Of a stretch of DNA of 64,000 nucleotides, positions 39,343 through 48,091 are shown piece after piece. The DNA comes from G963422445 sp963422445 (GTDB lineage Bacteria > Pseudomonadota > Alphaproteobacteria > Thalassobaculales > Thalassobaculaceae): positions 6,507,219 through 6,571,218 of the forward strand of contig OY729512.2 in assembly GCA_963422445.2 (NCBI GenBank), written 5' to 3'. Numbering within the stretch: position 1 is the first letter of the stretch; each line of letters opens with the position of its first letter. Made by a program: the position numbers and the translations under genes. Under the pieces are notes generated by a model. That model saw only the letters and a list, made by a program, of their open reading frames with translations, ran no database searches and was not told the origin of the DNA.

Positions 39343-39362
39343 CGTCTGTTCTGGTCCAGACG
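39343..39362. promoter_or_regulatory. Inverted repeat in the dgcN / acyl-CoA dehydrogenase divergent promoter region
   Basis: CGTCTG and CAGACG pair around eight bases, and inside lies TCTGGTCCAGA, a near-palindrome of the TGGTCCA type used by GntR-like regulators. It sits roughly mid-way in the 221-base gap between two divergent operons. A regulator gene for it is not in the window. Confidence 0.3.
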
Positions 39363-39448
39363 CTGCAACTTTAACATAGATATGGTGCGGCGTTACTGGA
39401 TTGGTCGGCATGGTTTCGCGTATGGTCCGGCCGCGAAAGGAACCGGAC

Positions 39449-40624
39449 ATGCGACATTCGAATGAAGAAACCAGAGAGGTGATAGCGGAAATCCGCCGTG
39501 CCGTCGCCACGCTTTGCGAGGGTTTCCCGGGTGACTACTGGCGCGAGAAGGATCGGAACCGCGAGTATCCGACGAAGTTCGTCCAAGCCTTGACCGAGGC
39601 AGGGTATCTCGCAGTGCTGGTTCCGGAAGAATATGGCGGCAGCGGCCTCCCGATATCGGCCGCCGCTGCGGTGTTGGAAGAAATCCATGAATCCGGCTGC
39701 AATGGCGGCGCGTGTCACGCACAGATGTACATCATGGGGACTGTTCTCCGGCATGGCAGCGACGAGCAGAAACGGCAGTATCTGCCGGGAATCGCGTCGG
39801 GTGCGCTGCGTCTTCAGGCCTTCGGGGTATCGGAGCCGGCCAGCGGGACCGATACCTTGTCGCTCAGAACCACGGCCGTGAAGAAGGGCAACGACCGCTA
39901 CGTCGTGAATGGTCAGAAGATCTGGACATCGCGGGCCGAACATTCCGACTTGATGTTGTTGCTGGCGCGGACCACACCGAAAACCGAAGTCAGACGGCGC
40001 ACCGAAGGCCTGTCGGTGTTTCTGGTCGACATGAAACAGGCGCTCGGCAACGGAATGGAGATTCGCCCGATTCGAACGATGATCAACCATTCGACGACGG
40101 AAGTGTTCTTCGATGAGCTGGAAATTCCCGCTGACAGCCTGATCGGAGAGGAAGGGAAAGGCTTCCGCTATATCCTCGATGGCATGAATGCCGAGCGTAT
40201 CCTGATCGCCCATGAGTCGTTGGGCGATGCACGCTGGTTTCTCAGGCAGGCCGTCGATTACGCGAACGACCGTAAGGTGTTTGACCGCCCGATCGGTCAG
40301 AACCAGGGCATTCAGTTCCCGATTGCCAAGGCCTATGCCAACACCGAAGCGGCGGCGTTGATGGCTGAGCGCGCGGCGCAGCTGTTCGAGGCGGGTGAAC
40401 CCTGCGGAGCGGAGTCGAACATGGCCAAGATGCTGGCGGCCGATGCCGCCTGGGAGGCTGGCGATACCTGCGTGCAGACCTTCGGAGGATTCGCATTCGC
40501 CGAAGAGTACGATGTCGAACGCAAGTATCGCGAGGCCCGGCTCTACCGGATTGCGCCGATCTCGACAAATCTGGTTCTTGCCTACATTGCCGAGCATGTG
40601 CTCGGCTTGCCCCGGTCCTATTGA
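39449..40624 (+). CDS. Acyl-CoA dehydrogenase-family protein
   Basis: 391 residues with the three ACAD regions: N-terminal helices (PTKFVQALTEAGYLAVLVPE, EYGGSGLPISAAAAVLEEIH), the FAD-binding beta domain (AFGVSEPASGTDTLSLRTTA, VVNGQKIWTSRAEHSDLMLL) and the C-terminal helical domain (FDRPIGQNQGIQFPIAKAYA, TCVQTFGGFAFAEEYDVERK). The usual C-terminal EGTSEI-type motif carrying the catalytic Glu is replaced by LYRIAPISTNLVLAY, as in a subset of the family, so the base must be elsewhere. ATG 39449 has GAAAGG upstream. It is followed 8 bases later by a class III CoA-transferase, so the pair likely activates and oxidises a carboxylic acid taken up by the TRAP transporter (inference). Confidence 0.88.
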   Translation: MRHSNEETREVIAEIRRAVATLCEGFPGDYWREKDRNREYPTKFVQALTEAGYLAVLVPEEYGGSGLPISAAAAVLEEIHESGCNGGACHAQMYIMGTVLRHGSDEQKRQYLPGIASGALRLQAFGVSEPASGTDTLSLRTTAVKKGNDRYVVNGQKIWTSRAEHSDLMLLLARTTPKTEVRRRTEGLSVFLVDMKQALGNGMEIRPIRTMINHSTTEVFFDELEIPADSLIGEEGKGFRYILDGMNAERILIAHESLGDARWFLRQAVDYANDRKVFDRPIGQNQGIQFPIAKAYANTEAAALMAERAAQLFEAGEPCGAESNMAKMLAADAAWEAGDTCVQTFGGFAFAEEYDVERKYREARLYRIAPISTNLVLAYIAEHVLGLPRSY

Positions 40625-40632
40625 GGTCTGTC

Positions 40633-41754
40633 ATGAGCAAAGTGCTCGATGGGATCACGGTGGTGGCGTTGGAACAGGCGGTTGCCGCGCCCTATTGCAC
40701 CAGCCGGCTCGCCGATGCCGGGGCCAGGGTCATCAAGATCGAGCGGGCCGACGGCGACTTTGCCCGCGGCTATGATCGTCAGGTTCACGGGCAGTCGGCT
40801 TATTTCGTCTGGCTTAATCGCGGCAAGGAAAGTGTGGTCCTCGATATCAAGAATCCGGACGATGCGGCGTTGCTCGAACGGATTATCGGACAAGCGGACG
40901 TATTCGTGCAGAATCTTGCGCCGGGCGCGGCGGCCAGAGCCGGATTCGGTTCGGAGGCCCTGCGGCGCCGCTATCCGCGCCTGATAACGGTCGACATCAC
41001 CGGCTATGGTGAAGACGGCGCCTATGCCGATATGAAGGCCTATGACTTTCTGGTTCAGGGCGAGAGCGGACTGATTTCGGTCACGGGATCACCGGAGGTG
41101 ATGGGGCGGGTCGGCGCTTCGGTCTGCGATATCGCGGCCGGCATGTACTCGAAGATATCTGTTCTCGAAGCGCTGATCATGCGCCATCGTACGGGCGAGG
41201 GCGCGGCGATCAAGACATCCATGTTCGGCGGGATGGTCGAATGGCTTACGCCGTGGCTGCTGCATCAGGCCTATGGCGAGTTGAGCGATCAGCGCATTGG
41301 CTTGCATCACCCGGCGATCGCGCCCTATGGCGCCTATGAATGCGCCAAAGGCGAATTGATTCTGATCGCAGTTCAGAATGAGCGGGAGTGGCGCCGGCTG
41401 TGCGCCGATGTTCTCGGCAACCCGGCGCTCGCCGATGACCAAAGGGTGAACGACAACCCGGCCCGGCTTACCAACCGGATGTTCCTGGACGGCCAGATCA
41501 ATGCCGTGTTCTCCGGTCTGCCGCGCGGGATCGTTCGTGCGCGCCTGACCGCAGCGAAAATCGCGTTTGGTGCCGTCAACACCATTGCTGACGTCAACCG
41601 CCATCCGGCGCTGCGCCGTATTCCGGTGGATACGCCAGCGGGGCGGATCGAGGTTACGGCGCCGCCGTCGCACATTGCCGGCGTGACCCCCGATTCGCTC
41701 TCGGTGCCAGCGATCGGGGAGCATACCGATGCCATTCGCGCCGAGTTCGCCTGA
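40633..41754 (+). CDS. Class III (CaiB/BaiF-family) CoA-transferase
   Basis: 373 residues: VLDGITVVALEQAVAAPYCT, GARVIKIERADGDFARGYD, YFVWLNRGKESVVLDIKNPD, FVQNLAPGAAARAGFG, LITVDITGYGEDGAYADMKA and YDFLVQGESGLISVTGSPE, where the Asp of YDFLVQ is the catalytic aspartate of the family. It forms an interlocked dimer and moves CoA between carboxylic acids through an aspartyl-CoA anhydride. It is directly downstream of the acyl-CoA dehydrogenase with a GAGG site 8 bases before ATG 40633. The substrate is unknown; with the TRAP genes downstream a dicarboxylate or hydroxy acid is plausible. Confidence 0.9.
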   Translation: MSKVLDGITVVALEQAVAAPYCTSRLADAGARVIKIERADGDFARGYDRQVHGQSAYFVWLNRGKESVVLDIKNPDDAALLERIIGQADVFVQNLAPGAAARAGFGSEALRRRYPRLITVDITGYGEDGAYADMKAYDFLVQGESGLISVTGSPEVMGRVGASVCDIAAGMYSKISVLEALIMRHRTGEGAAIKTSMFGGMVEWLTPWLLHQAYGELSDQRIGLHHPAIAPYGAYECAKGELILIAVQNEREWRRLCADVLGNPALADDQRVNDNPARLTNRMFLDGQINAVFSGLPRGIVRARLTAAKIAFGAVNTIADVNRHPALRRIPVDTPAGRIEVTAPPSHIAGVTPDSLSVPAIGEHTDAIRAEFA

Positions 41755-41991
41755 CCGGGTCAAAGATGAAGAGGGGCGCGTCGCCTTGCCGCGCAGGCAG
41801 GGAGGGAAACAATCGTGATTGTCAATGGTGTTCAGGTCGAGTAGTTTGATTCACTTACATCCGTTCGAGCGCTCTGTCGCAAGGGGGCCGGTTGAAAAGG
41901 AAACGGCGGCGAGGATCCCGGCCTTCGGGTCGGTAGTGTCAGGCTTGCCCGGAAACAGGGCGGATCGTTGAAATTGGGAGGATCAGAAACT

Positions 41992-43065
41992 ATGGGAAGA
42001 TTTTTGTTCAAGATGGTGGCGCTTGCTGCTGTTGTTGGTGTCGTTGCGCTTGGTTCGCCGGGTGATGCCGACGCGCAGCGCAAGATCAGTTGGAAGATGC
42101 AAGCGGCGTTCGCCTCGAGCCTTGCTCATCTTGGCCCGGCAGGCCAGCGTATTGCCAACTACGTGACCACGATTTCTCGCGGCAAGTTCGTGCTCAAATT
42201 CTTCGAGCCGGGCGCGTTGATCCCGCCGCTGGAGTGCTTCGATGCGGTGTCCAAGGGTTCGGTCGAGTCCTGCTACACGACCCCTGGGTACCATACCGGC
42301 AAATATCCCGGTCTCGCCTTCATGACCGCCGTTCCGTTCGGTCCGGGCTACGGCGAATATCTCGCGTGGCAATGGCATGGCGGCGGCAAGGAGATTGCCG
42401 ACAAGATCTATGCAAAGCACAATTTGACGTCGATCCCCTGCGGTTCGATCGGTGCCGAGACGTCCGGCTGGTTCAAGAACGAAGTGAAGTCGCTTGAGGA
42501 ACTGAAAGGCATGAAGATGCGCTTCTTCGGCCTTGGCGCCAAGGTCATGACCAAGATCGGCGTTTCGACACAGCTTCTCGCCGGCGCGGACATCTATCCG
42601 GCTCTCGAGCGAGGCGTGATCGACGCGACCGAGTTCTCGATGCCCAACATGGATATCTCGCTCGGCTTCTATCAGATCGCCAAAAACAACTACTATCCGG
42701 GTTGGCATCAGCAGATCTCGATCGGTGAGCTTCTGGTCAACAAGGAAAAACATGACGGGCTCGATGAAGCGAACCAGATGCTTCTCGATGTTGGCTGCAA
42801 ATCCAACATGGTCGTCGAGTACGCCGAGACCGAAGCTCTGAACCCGCAAGCGATGCTGACGATGAAGACCAAGCACGGCGTTACCAACCGGCGCTGGAAC
42901 GACGAGCAGCTTGCTGCGTTCGAAAAGGCCTGGCAGGAAGTCGTGGCCGAAGAGTCGGCGCGGGACGAGACGTTCCGGGAATTTGCCGAAAGCTTCTACG
43001 CGTTCCGCAAGATCTACAAGATCTGGGGCGACGCGCAGGCGTTGAAGTCGACATATCTCGAATAG
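41992..43065 (+). CDS. dctP: TRAP transporter substrate-binding protein (DctP-type)
   Basis: 357 residues with a Sec signal peptide (FLFKMVALAAVVGVVALGSP, cleavage likely after DADAQ) and the periplasmic binding fold: ISWKMQAAFASSLAHLGPAG, IPPLECFDAVSKGSVESCYT, PCGSIGAETSGWFKNEVKSL, LKGMKMRFFGLGAKVMTKIG (Arg used for the substrate carboxylate in the family) and YPALERGVIDATEFSMPNMD. It belongs to the subgroup with 'GAETSGWF', common for 2-oxo or hydroxy acids (weak inference). GGGAGGATC precedes ATG 41992. An intrinsic terminator follows at 43113, before dctM. Confidence 0.9.
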   Translation: MGRFLFKMVALAAVVGVVALGSPGDADAQRKISWKMQAAFASSLAHLGPAGQRIANYVTTISRGKFVLKFFEPGALIPPLECFDAVSKGSVESCYTTPGYHTGKYPGLAFMTAVPFGPGYGEYLAWQWHGGGKEIADKIYAKHNLTSIPCGSIGAETSGWFKNEVKSLEELKGMKMRFFGLGAKVMTKIGVSTQLLAGADIYPALERGVIDATEFSMPNMDISLGFYQIAKNNYYPGWHQQISIGELLVNKEKHDGLDEANQMLLDVGCKSNMVVEYAETEALNPQAMLTMKTKHGVTNRRWNDEQLAAFEKAWQEVVAEESARDETFREFAESFYAFRKIYKIWGDAQALKSTYLE

Positions 43066-43112
43066 CCGGACTGCTATCTTATCGGGAAACAGCCCGATTG
43101 GTTTGAAACGCG

Positions 43113-43147
43113 GATCGGGGACCCGGAGAGGTCCCCGATCTGTTTTT
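43113..43147 (+). terminator. Intrinsic terminator after dctP
   Basis: GATCGGGGACC (43113-43123) and GGTCCCCGATC (43130-43140) form a perfect 11-bp GC-rich stem with a 6-base loop, followed by TGTTTTT. It lies 47 bases after the dctP stop and before dctM, so it probably makes the binding protein more abundant than the permease. Confidence 0.88.
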
Positions 43148-43247
43148 GTCGGACAGTGTACGGGGATCCAGACCTGTTCGACGTAGTGCATGTCGCAGAT
43201 TGAGGCCTTTGATAAACAGCCCGTTCGGCGACCAGGAGATTGCGGTC

Positions 43248-44777
43248 ATGGACAAGACTGGCATATTCCCGAGAAATTCCGAAGGGAAGGTCATTGTCTT
43301 GATGGTGGCCTTTTTGGGTGTTGTTCTTGCAATCGGCATCGCCGCGATCACTCTTGAGTCCGGCAACGTGATGGCGATGGAGGGTATCGATCGGGCCAAG
43401 GCAGTCTATCAGGTCGTTCAGGAATACATATCGATCGCAATGTTCATGAGCCTGGCGATCCTGCTTTTTTCTGGGTACCCGGTTGCGTTCATCCTCGGCG
43501 GTCTGGCGCTGATCTTCGGTATGATCGGGTATTTTCTTGATGTCTTTGTTCTGATCGAGTTTTTCAATTTCGTTCCCCGGATCTGGGGCATGGCGGCTGA
43601 GAACCTCGTGCTTGTCGCAGTGCCGGCTTTCGTCTTCATGGGGGTGATGCTGGAGCGTACGGGCATCGCCAACGACCTGCTGTATTGCGTGCAGGTCTTG
43701 CTGCGACGCGTCCCCGGGGCTCTGGCCCTTGCCGTAACCGTGATGGGAACCATTCTGGCCGCGATGACCGGCATCATCGGAGCTTCGGTGACCATGATGA
43801 CGGCGCTCGCATTGCCGACCATGATGCGGCAGGGCTACAGCCATGCGTTGGCGACCGGTGTGATCGCGGCATCGGGAACCCTGGGTATTCTGATTCCACC
43901 GAGCATCATGCTGATCATCATGGCCGATCTCATGGCCATATCGGTCGGCAATGTGTTCATGGCGGCCGTGGTGCCGGGCCTGACCTTGTCCGTATTCTAT
44001 CTGATCTTTGTCGCGTCGCTGGCAGCCATCAAACCGAGTCTTGCGCCGCCGCTGCCACGGAATCTTCTGAACATTCCGCGCGGCGAAATGGCCCCGCTCG
44101 TCGCGCGCAGCTTTCTCCCTCCGGTGTTCCTGATCAGCCTGATCAAGGGGTCGATCCTGTTCGGGTTTGCGACGCCGTCGGAAGCCGGCGCGGTCGGGGC
44201 ATTTGGCGCGACTATTCTTGCGGCCGTGAATCGCCGTCTCAATCTCAAGACCCTGGTTGGTGTTTGCCATACCTCGGCACGGACGGTTTCGATGATCTTT
44301 TTCATCGTGATCAGCGCAACATGTTTTGCCTATGTGTATCGTTCGCTCGGTGGCGACGAGGTGGTCGAGCACCTGATCATCGAGAAGGCCGGGCTCGATG
44401 CCTGGGGCATGCTAATCCTACTCATGGTCATCGTGTTCTTCCTCGGGTTCTTCCTCGATTTTCTGGAAATCACGCTGATTGTCCTTCCGGTGTTCACGCC
44501 CTTGATCGTCAACATGGATTTCGGCACCCATGTCCCGGCCGAGGACATCAAGTTCTGGTTCATCATCCTGCTCGCGGTGAATTTGCAGACGTCCTTTCTG
44601 ACGCCACCCTTCGGCTTCGCGTTGTTTTACATGAAGGGGATCGCGCCGAAGGAAATCAAGATCCAGTCGATTTATCGTGGCATTATCCCGTTCGTCTTCC
44701 TGCAAGCCCTCGGTGTGGTGACGGTCATGATGTTCCCCGATGTTTCTCTCTGGCTGATGCACGCCGCTTATGACTGA
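43248..44777 (+). CDS. dctM: TRAP transporter large permease (DctM-type) with N-terminal extension
   Basis: A 509-residue polytopic membrane protein. The core has the DctM signatures: SLAILLFSGYPVAFILGGLA, LVAVPAFVFMGVMLERTGIA, MTGIIGASVTMMTALALPTM, SGTLGILIPPSIMLIIMADL, GFATPSEAGAVGAFGATILA and LQTSFLTPPFGFALFYMKG. Compared with usual DctM (about 430 residues) there is an N-terminal extension of about 65 residues with one extra membrane helix (VIVLMVAFLGVVLAIGIAA) and a short loop. No small subunit gene (dctQ) lies between dctP and dctM, where it is normally found; the 182-base gap contains only the terminator and the dctM leader. Confidence 0.9.
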   Translation: MDKTGIFPRNSEGKVIVLMVAFLGVVLAIGIAAITLESGNVMAMEGIDRAKAVYQVVQEYISIAMFMSLAILLFSGYPVAFILGGLALIFGMIGYFLDVFVLIEFFNFVPRIWGMAAENLVLVAVPAFVFMGVMLERTGIANDLLYCVQVLLRRVPGALALAVTVMGTILAAMTGIIGASVTMMTALALPTMMRQGYSHALATGVIAASGTLGILIPPSIMLIIMADLMAISVGNVFMAAVVPGLTLSVFYLIFVASLAAIKPSLAPPLPRNLLNIPRGEMAPLVARSFLPPVFLISLIKGSILFGFATPSEAGAVGAFGATILAAVNRRLNLKTLVGVCHTSARTVSMIFFIVISATCFAYVYRSLGGDEVVEHLIIEKAGLDAWGMLILLMVIVFFLGFFLDFLEITLIVLPVFTPLIVNMDFGTHVPAEDIKFWFIILLAVNLQTSFLTPPFGFALFYMKGIAPKEIKIQSIYRGIIPFVFLQALGVVTVMMFPDVSLWLMHAAYD

Positions 44778-45001
44778 TGCGGGGCGCGGACGTTACCGCA
44801 AGACGATTCGAGGCTCGAGATGACCAGCGGATTCTTGCGGCGGTTCTGACGCGCACGCATGGCCATAGTCTGGCCGGTGGATTTTCTGACGCTCCGAACG
44901 GCTCTGTCTGGAATTGTGGCGTCTGGTTTACGGGCATCGAGCGTGCCGCATGACCGGAGACGGCAACGCATGCCAAGCTTGGCCCTAGTGTCTATCGCTT
45001 G

Positions 45002-48000
45002 ATGCGTCGGCCCGATTCGGTAAATCTCGTGATGAGTAACGATCTGGTTCGGAACAGTCGATTGACAAAACGCGCTCAGGCATGGACATCCGGAACGCCG
45101 CCGGCGGTCGGAAATACAGAGACGTTGTGGGCGTATTGGGACCGCTGGCACGACGCGGCGTCGCAAGATCCGGACGGCGGCGTCAGAGATTTTGCTGCAT
45201 TTGCCCGGCGTGATCCGGACATCGCGGCGCTGTTCGACTCGATATTCGGAAACAGTCCCTATCTTGGACGGTGCCTGATCCGTGATCCGGGGTTTGCCCG
45301 ATTGCTGATCGAGGACGGCCCGGACCGGGCCCTGGTACAGGGCCTCGCCATGGCAGATGATCGCACGGGGCTCGGGACCGAAACGCAACAGGATGTGATG
45401 CGGCGGCTTCGCGTTGCCAAGCGCCGGCTTGCGATTACGGTCGCGTTGGCTGATATAATGTCGGCGTGGCCTTTCGAAAAGCTCACGGGCGCATTGTCCG
45501 ACTTTGCCACCGCCGCGCTCAGGGCAAGTTGCAGTTTTCTCCTGCGTGAGGCCCATGAGTCCGGTGATCTCGAGTTGCCGTCGCCCGAGGCGCCCGAAGA
45601 TGGCTCGGGCCTTATCGTTCTCGGGATGGGAAAGCTTGGCGCTAGCGAACTCAATTATTCGAGCGATATCGATATCATTCTATTTTTCGACGAGGCTGTT
45701 GTGCCGCTCCCGGCCGGCAAGCCGGCAAGCCGGATTTATGCGCGCCTGTCGCGCAATCTTGTCGGCATGATGCAAGAGCGGACCGCCGATGGTTACGTGT
45801 TCCGCACCGACCTGCAATTGCGGCCGGATCCGGGCTCGACAGCCTTGGCATTGCCTGTCAGCGCGGCCCGGCAATACTACGAAAGCGTCGGACGAACCTG
45901 GGAGCGGGCGGCGATGATCAAGGCGCACCCGGTCGCCGGCGACATCGAGGCGGGGACCGCGTTTCTCGAGGTTCTCCGGCGCTTCGTCTGGCGGCGCCAT
46001 CTCGACTTTGCCGCGGCGCATGATATCCGGGCGATCAAGCAGCAGATCAATGCGCATCGTGGCGCCGACGCCAGAGATGGCATCAATCCGGCCGGACATA
46101 ATATCAAGCTTGGCCGCGGCGGCATTCGCGAAATCGAATTTTTTGCCCAGACGCAGCAGCTGATCTGGGGCGGGCGCGATCCCGGCTTGCGCGATCGCCG
46201 GACGCTGAAGACGCTTGACGGCCTGGTCGCAGCCGGACATCTGGGGCAAAATACATGTACGGAACTCACGATGGCCTACAAGTTCCATCGCCGGGTCGAG
46301 CATCGTTTGCAGATGATCGAGGATCAGCAAACCCACAACCTGCCAACCGATACGGACGGTATGCGGCGGCTGGCTGTGTTTCTCGGATTCGACAGCCTCG
46401 AGACCTTTGTTGCAGAAATCCGATCCCATCTGCAGGCCGTGGAGCGCCATTATGCGACATTGTTCGCCGAGCGTCCGGATATTGAAGATTTGGAGGATCT
46501 GACGTTTACAGCCGGGGACATCGATTCACCTGACCGCAGTGCGATAATTGCGCTGGGCTATACGGAACCGGACCGGGTCACGAGGATCGTGCAGGGCTGG
46601 TTTGAAGGTCGATTTCCGGCCTTGCGCACCGCGCGGTCGCAAGATCTTTTGGAAAAACTGGTTCCGCCCGCTTTGCGAGCCTTTGCGGCGACGCCGGATC
46701 CGGATCACGCGCTGTTGCGTTTCGACCGGTTCCTGGCCCGGCTGACCTCGGGCGTGCAATTGCTGTCGCTGTTGAACGCGCATCCCGCGTTGCTGGATCT
46801 GGTTGCGGAAATCATGGGATTCGCACCGCGTTTCGCGGACTGGCTGACCCATCAGCCGCTGTTGCTCGAAAGTGTACTGAGCCGCGATTTTGCCGAGATC
46901 GATCCGCCGGGCGATGTCAGCGCGGAGGCCGGTGTTACCGAAGCGGCGCGGCGGGTTCGGGTTCGCGCGTTTTATTCGCAGGCGTTTACCGCTTCGGAAA
47001 TGGCGGCGCAACTTGCAGCGATCGGGCCTACTGACGATTTTCAGGATCTGCTTATCACCGAAAGACGCTGGGCCAATGACAGCATTTTCCGGGTTGGCGT
47101 GCATATTCTGCGCGGCTTGCTGACGCCGGTAGAAGCGGCGCGTCCACTATCCGATATCGCCGATACCTGTCTCAATCGATTGATGCCTGCCATCGAGGCG
47201 GAATTCGTGGCCAATCACGGCACTGTGGCGGGCGGGCGGGTCGCTGTCGCCGCCTTTGGCAAACTCGGCAGCCGTGAGATGACGATAAACTCGGATCTTG
47301 ATCTTCTCTTTCTTTACGATCACGTTCCAGACGCCCCGGCATCCGACGGCAGGCGGCCGCTGGCGCCGGGCCAATACTATTCGCGAATGTGTCGTCGTCT
47401 GATCACGGCGATTACCGCTCCGACTGCCGAAGGCAAACTGTATGACGTCGACATGCGCCTCCGTCCGTCCGGCAGGGCCGGCCCGATTGCATGTTCGCTG
47501 GAGGCGTTTGGCAGATATCAGGAGTCTTCGGCCTGGACATGGGAGCATCAGGCCCTGACACGGGCCCGGCTGGTCTATGCCGAAGGAAGGCTCGGGGACC
47601 GTTTCGACGAGATCAGGCATTCGGTCCTGGCCCGCCGGCGGGATCGAGATGCGCTGGCGAAGGATGTCGCCGAGATGCGGGGGCGAATTCGGCGTGAGCA
47701 TGGCAGCGGTGTCGAGCAATCGATCAAGCTGCGGACCGGCGGGTTGGTGGATGTCGAGTTCGCTGCGCAGTTCCTGCAACTGCTGCATGGCGCGGACACG
47801 CCACAGATTCTTGCTGGCGATGCGATATCGGTGTTCGAGATTGCCGGAGTCCATGACCTCCTCGACCCGGATGTCGCCGGAGACCTCGCCGAGGCAACCC
47901 GGCTGTGGCGTAATCTGCAAGGGATTCTGCGGCTGACTGTCGGCCAGGAATCCGTCAGTTCGGATTCGACGGCCGACTCACTGGGCATCGTCGGCCGCTT

Positions 48001-48091
48001 CTATGGCGAATTGTTTCGTGATTCATTCAATGAGCTGGTCAACGAGACGGCGGAACGGGTCGCGCGGCACATCGATACGTTGCTCGCGTGA
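45002..48091 (+). CDS. glnE: Bifunctional glutamine synthetase adenylyltransferase/deadenylase
   Basis: About 1029 residues, slightly longer than usual. Two nucleotidyltransferase domains are present: the N-terminal deadenylase half with LIVLGMGKLGASELNYSSDI then DIILFF (DxD), and the C-terminal adenylylase half with VAVAAFGKLGSREMTINSDL then DLLFLYD. Between and after them are the regulatory helical parts (HNIKLGRGGIREIEFFAQTQ; SIKLRTGGLVDVEFAAQFLQ). GlnE switches glutamine synthetase off and on in response to PII and nitrogen status. The start is uncertain: ATG 45002, TTG 44999 or ATG 45032 (MSNDLVRNSRL); none has a strong ribosome site. No lesion is seen. Confidence 0.92.
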   Translation: MRRPDSVNLVMSNDLVRNSRLTKRAQAWTSGTPPAVGNTETLWAYWDRWHDAASQDPDGGVRDFAAFARRDPDIAALFDSIFGNSPYLGRCLIRDPGFARLLIEDGPDRALVQGLAMADDRTGLGTETQQDVMRRLRVAKRRLAITVALADIMSAWPFEKLTGALSDFATAALRASCSFLLREAHESGDLELPSPEAPEDGSGLIVLGMGKLGASELNYSSDIDIILFFDEAVVPLPAGKPASRIYARLSRNLVGMMQERTADGYVFRTDLQLRPDPGSTALALPVSAARQYYESVGRTWERAAMIKAHPVAGDIEAGTAFLEVLRRFVWRRHLDFAAAHDIRAIKQQINAHRGADARDGINPAGHNIKLGRGGIREIEFFAQTQQLIWGGRDPGLRDRRTLKTLDGLVAAGHLGQNTCTELTMAYKFHRRVEHRLQMIEDQQTHNLPTDTDGMRRLAVFLGFDSLETFVAEIRSHLQAVERHYATLFAERPDIEDLEDLTFTAGDIDSPDRSAIIALGYTEPDRVTRIVQGWFEGRFPALRTARSQDLLEKLVPPALRAFAATPDPDHALLRFDRFLARLTSGVQLLSLLNAHPALLDLVAEIMGFAPRFADWLTHQPLLLESVLSRDFAEIDPPGDVSAEAGVTEAARRVRVRAFYSQAFTASEMAAQLAAIGPTDDFQDLLITERRWANDSIFRVGVHILRGLLTPVEAARPLSDIADTCLNRLMPAIEAEFVANHGTVAGGRVAVAAFGKLGSREMTINSDLDLLFLYDHVPDAPASDGRRPLAPGQYYSRMCRRLITAITAPTAEGKLYDVDMRLRPSGRAGPIACSLEAFGRYQESSAWTWEHQALTRARLVYAEGRLGDRFDEIRHSVLARRRDRDALAKDVAEMRGRIRREHGSGVEQSIKLRTGGLVDVEFAAQFLQLLHGADTPQILAGDAISVFEIAGVHDLLDPDVAGDLAEATRLWRNLQGILRLTVGQESVSSDSTADSLGIVGRFYGELFRDSFNELVNETAERVARHIDTLLA

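Noticed and set aside
43074..44372. Long minus-strand open frame opposite dctM
   Set aside because: It is rich in His, Asp and Arg as expected from the complement of a high-GC membrane protein gene; the plus strand has clear DctM motifs.
44768..45556. 262-codon minus-strand frame opposite the start of glnE
   Set aside because: Antisense of a well-supported nucleotidyltransferase gene; no ribosome site and no family resemblance.
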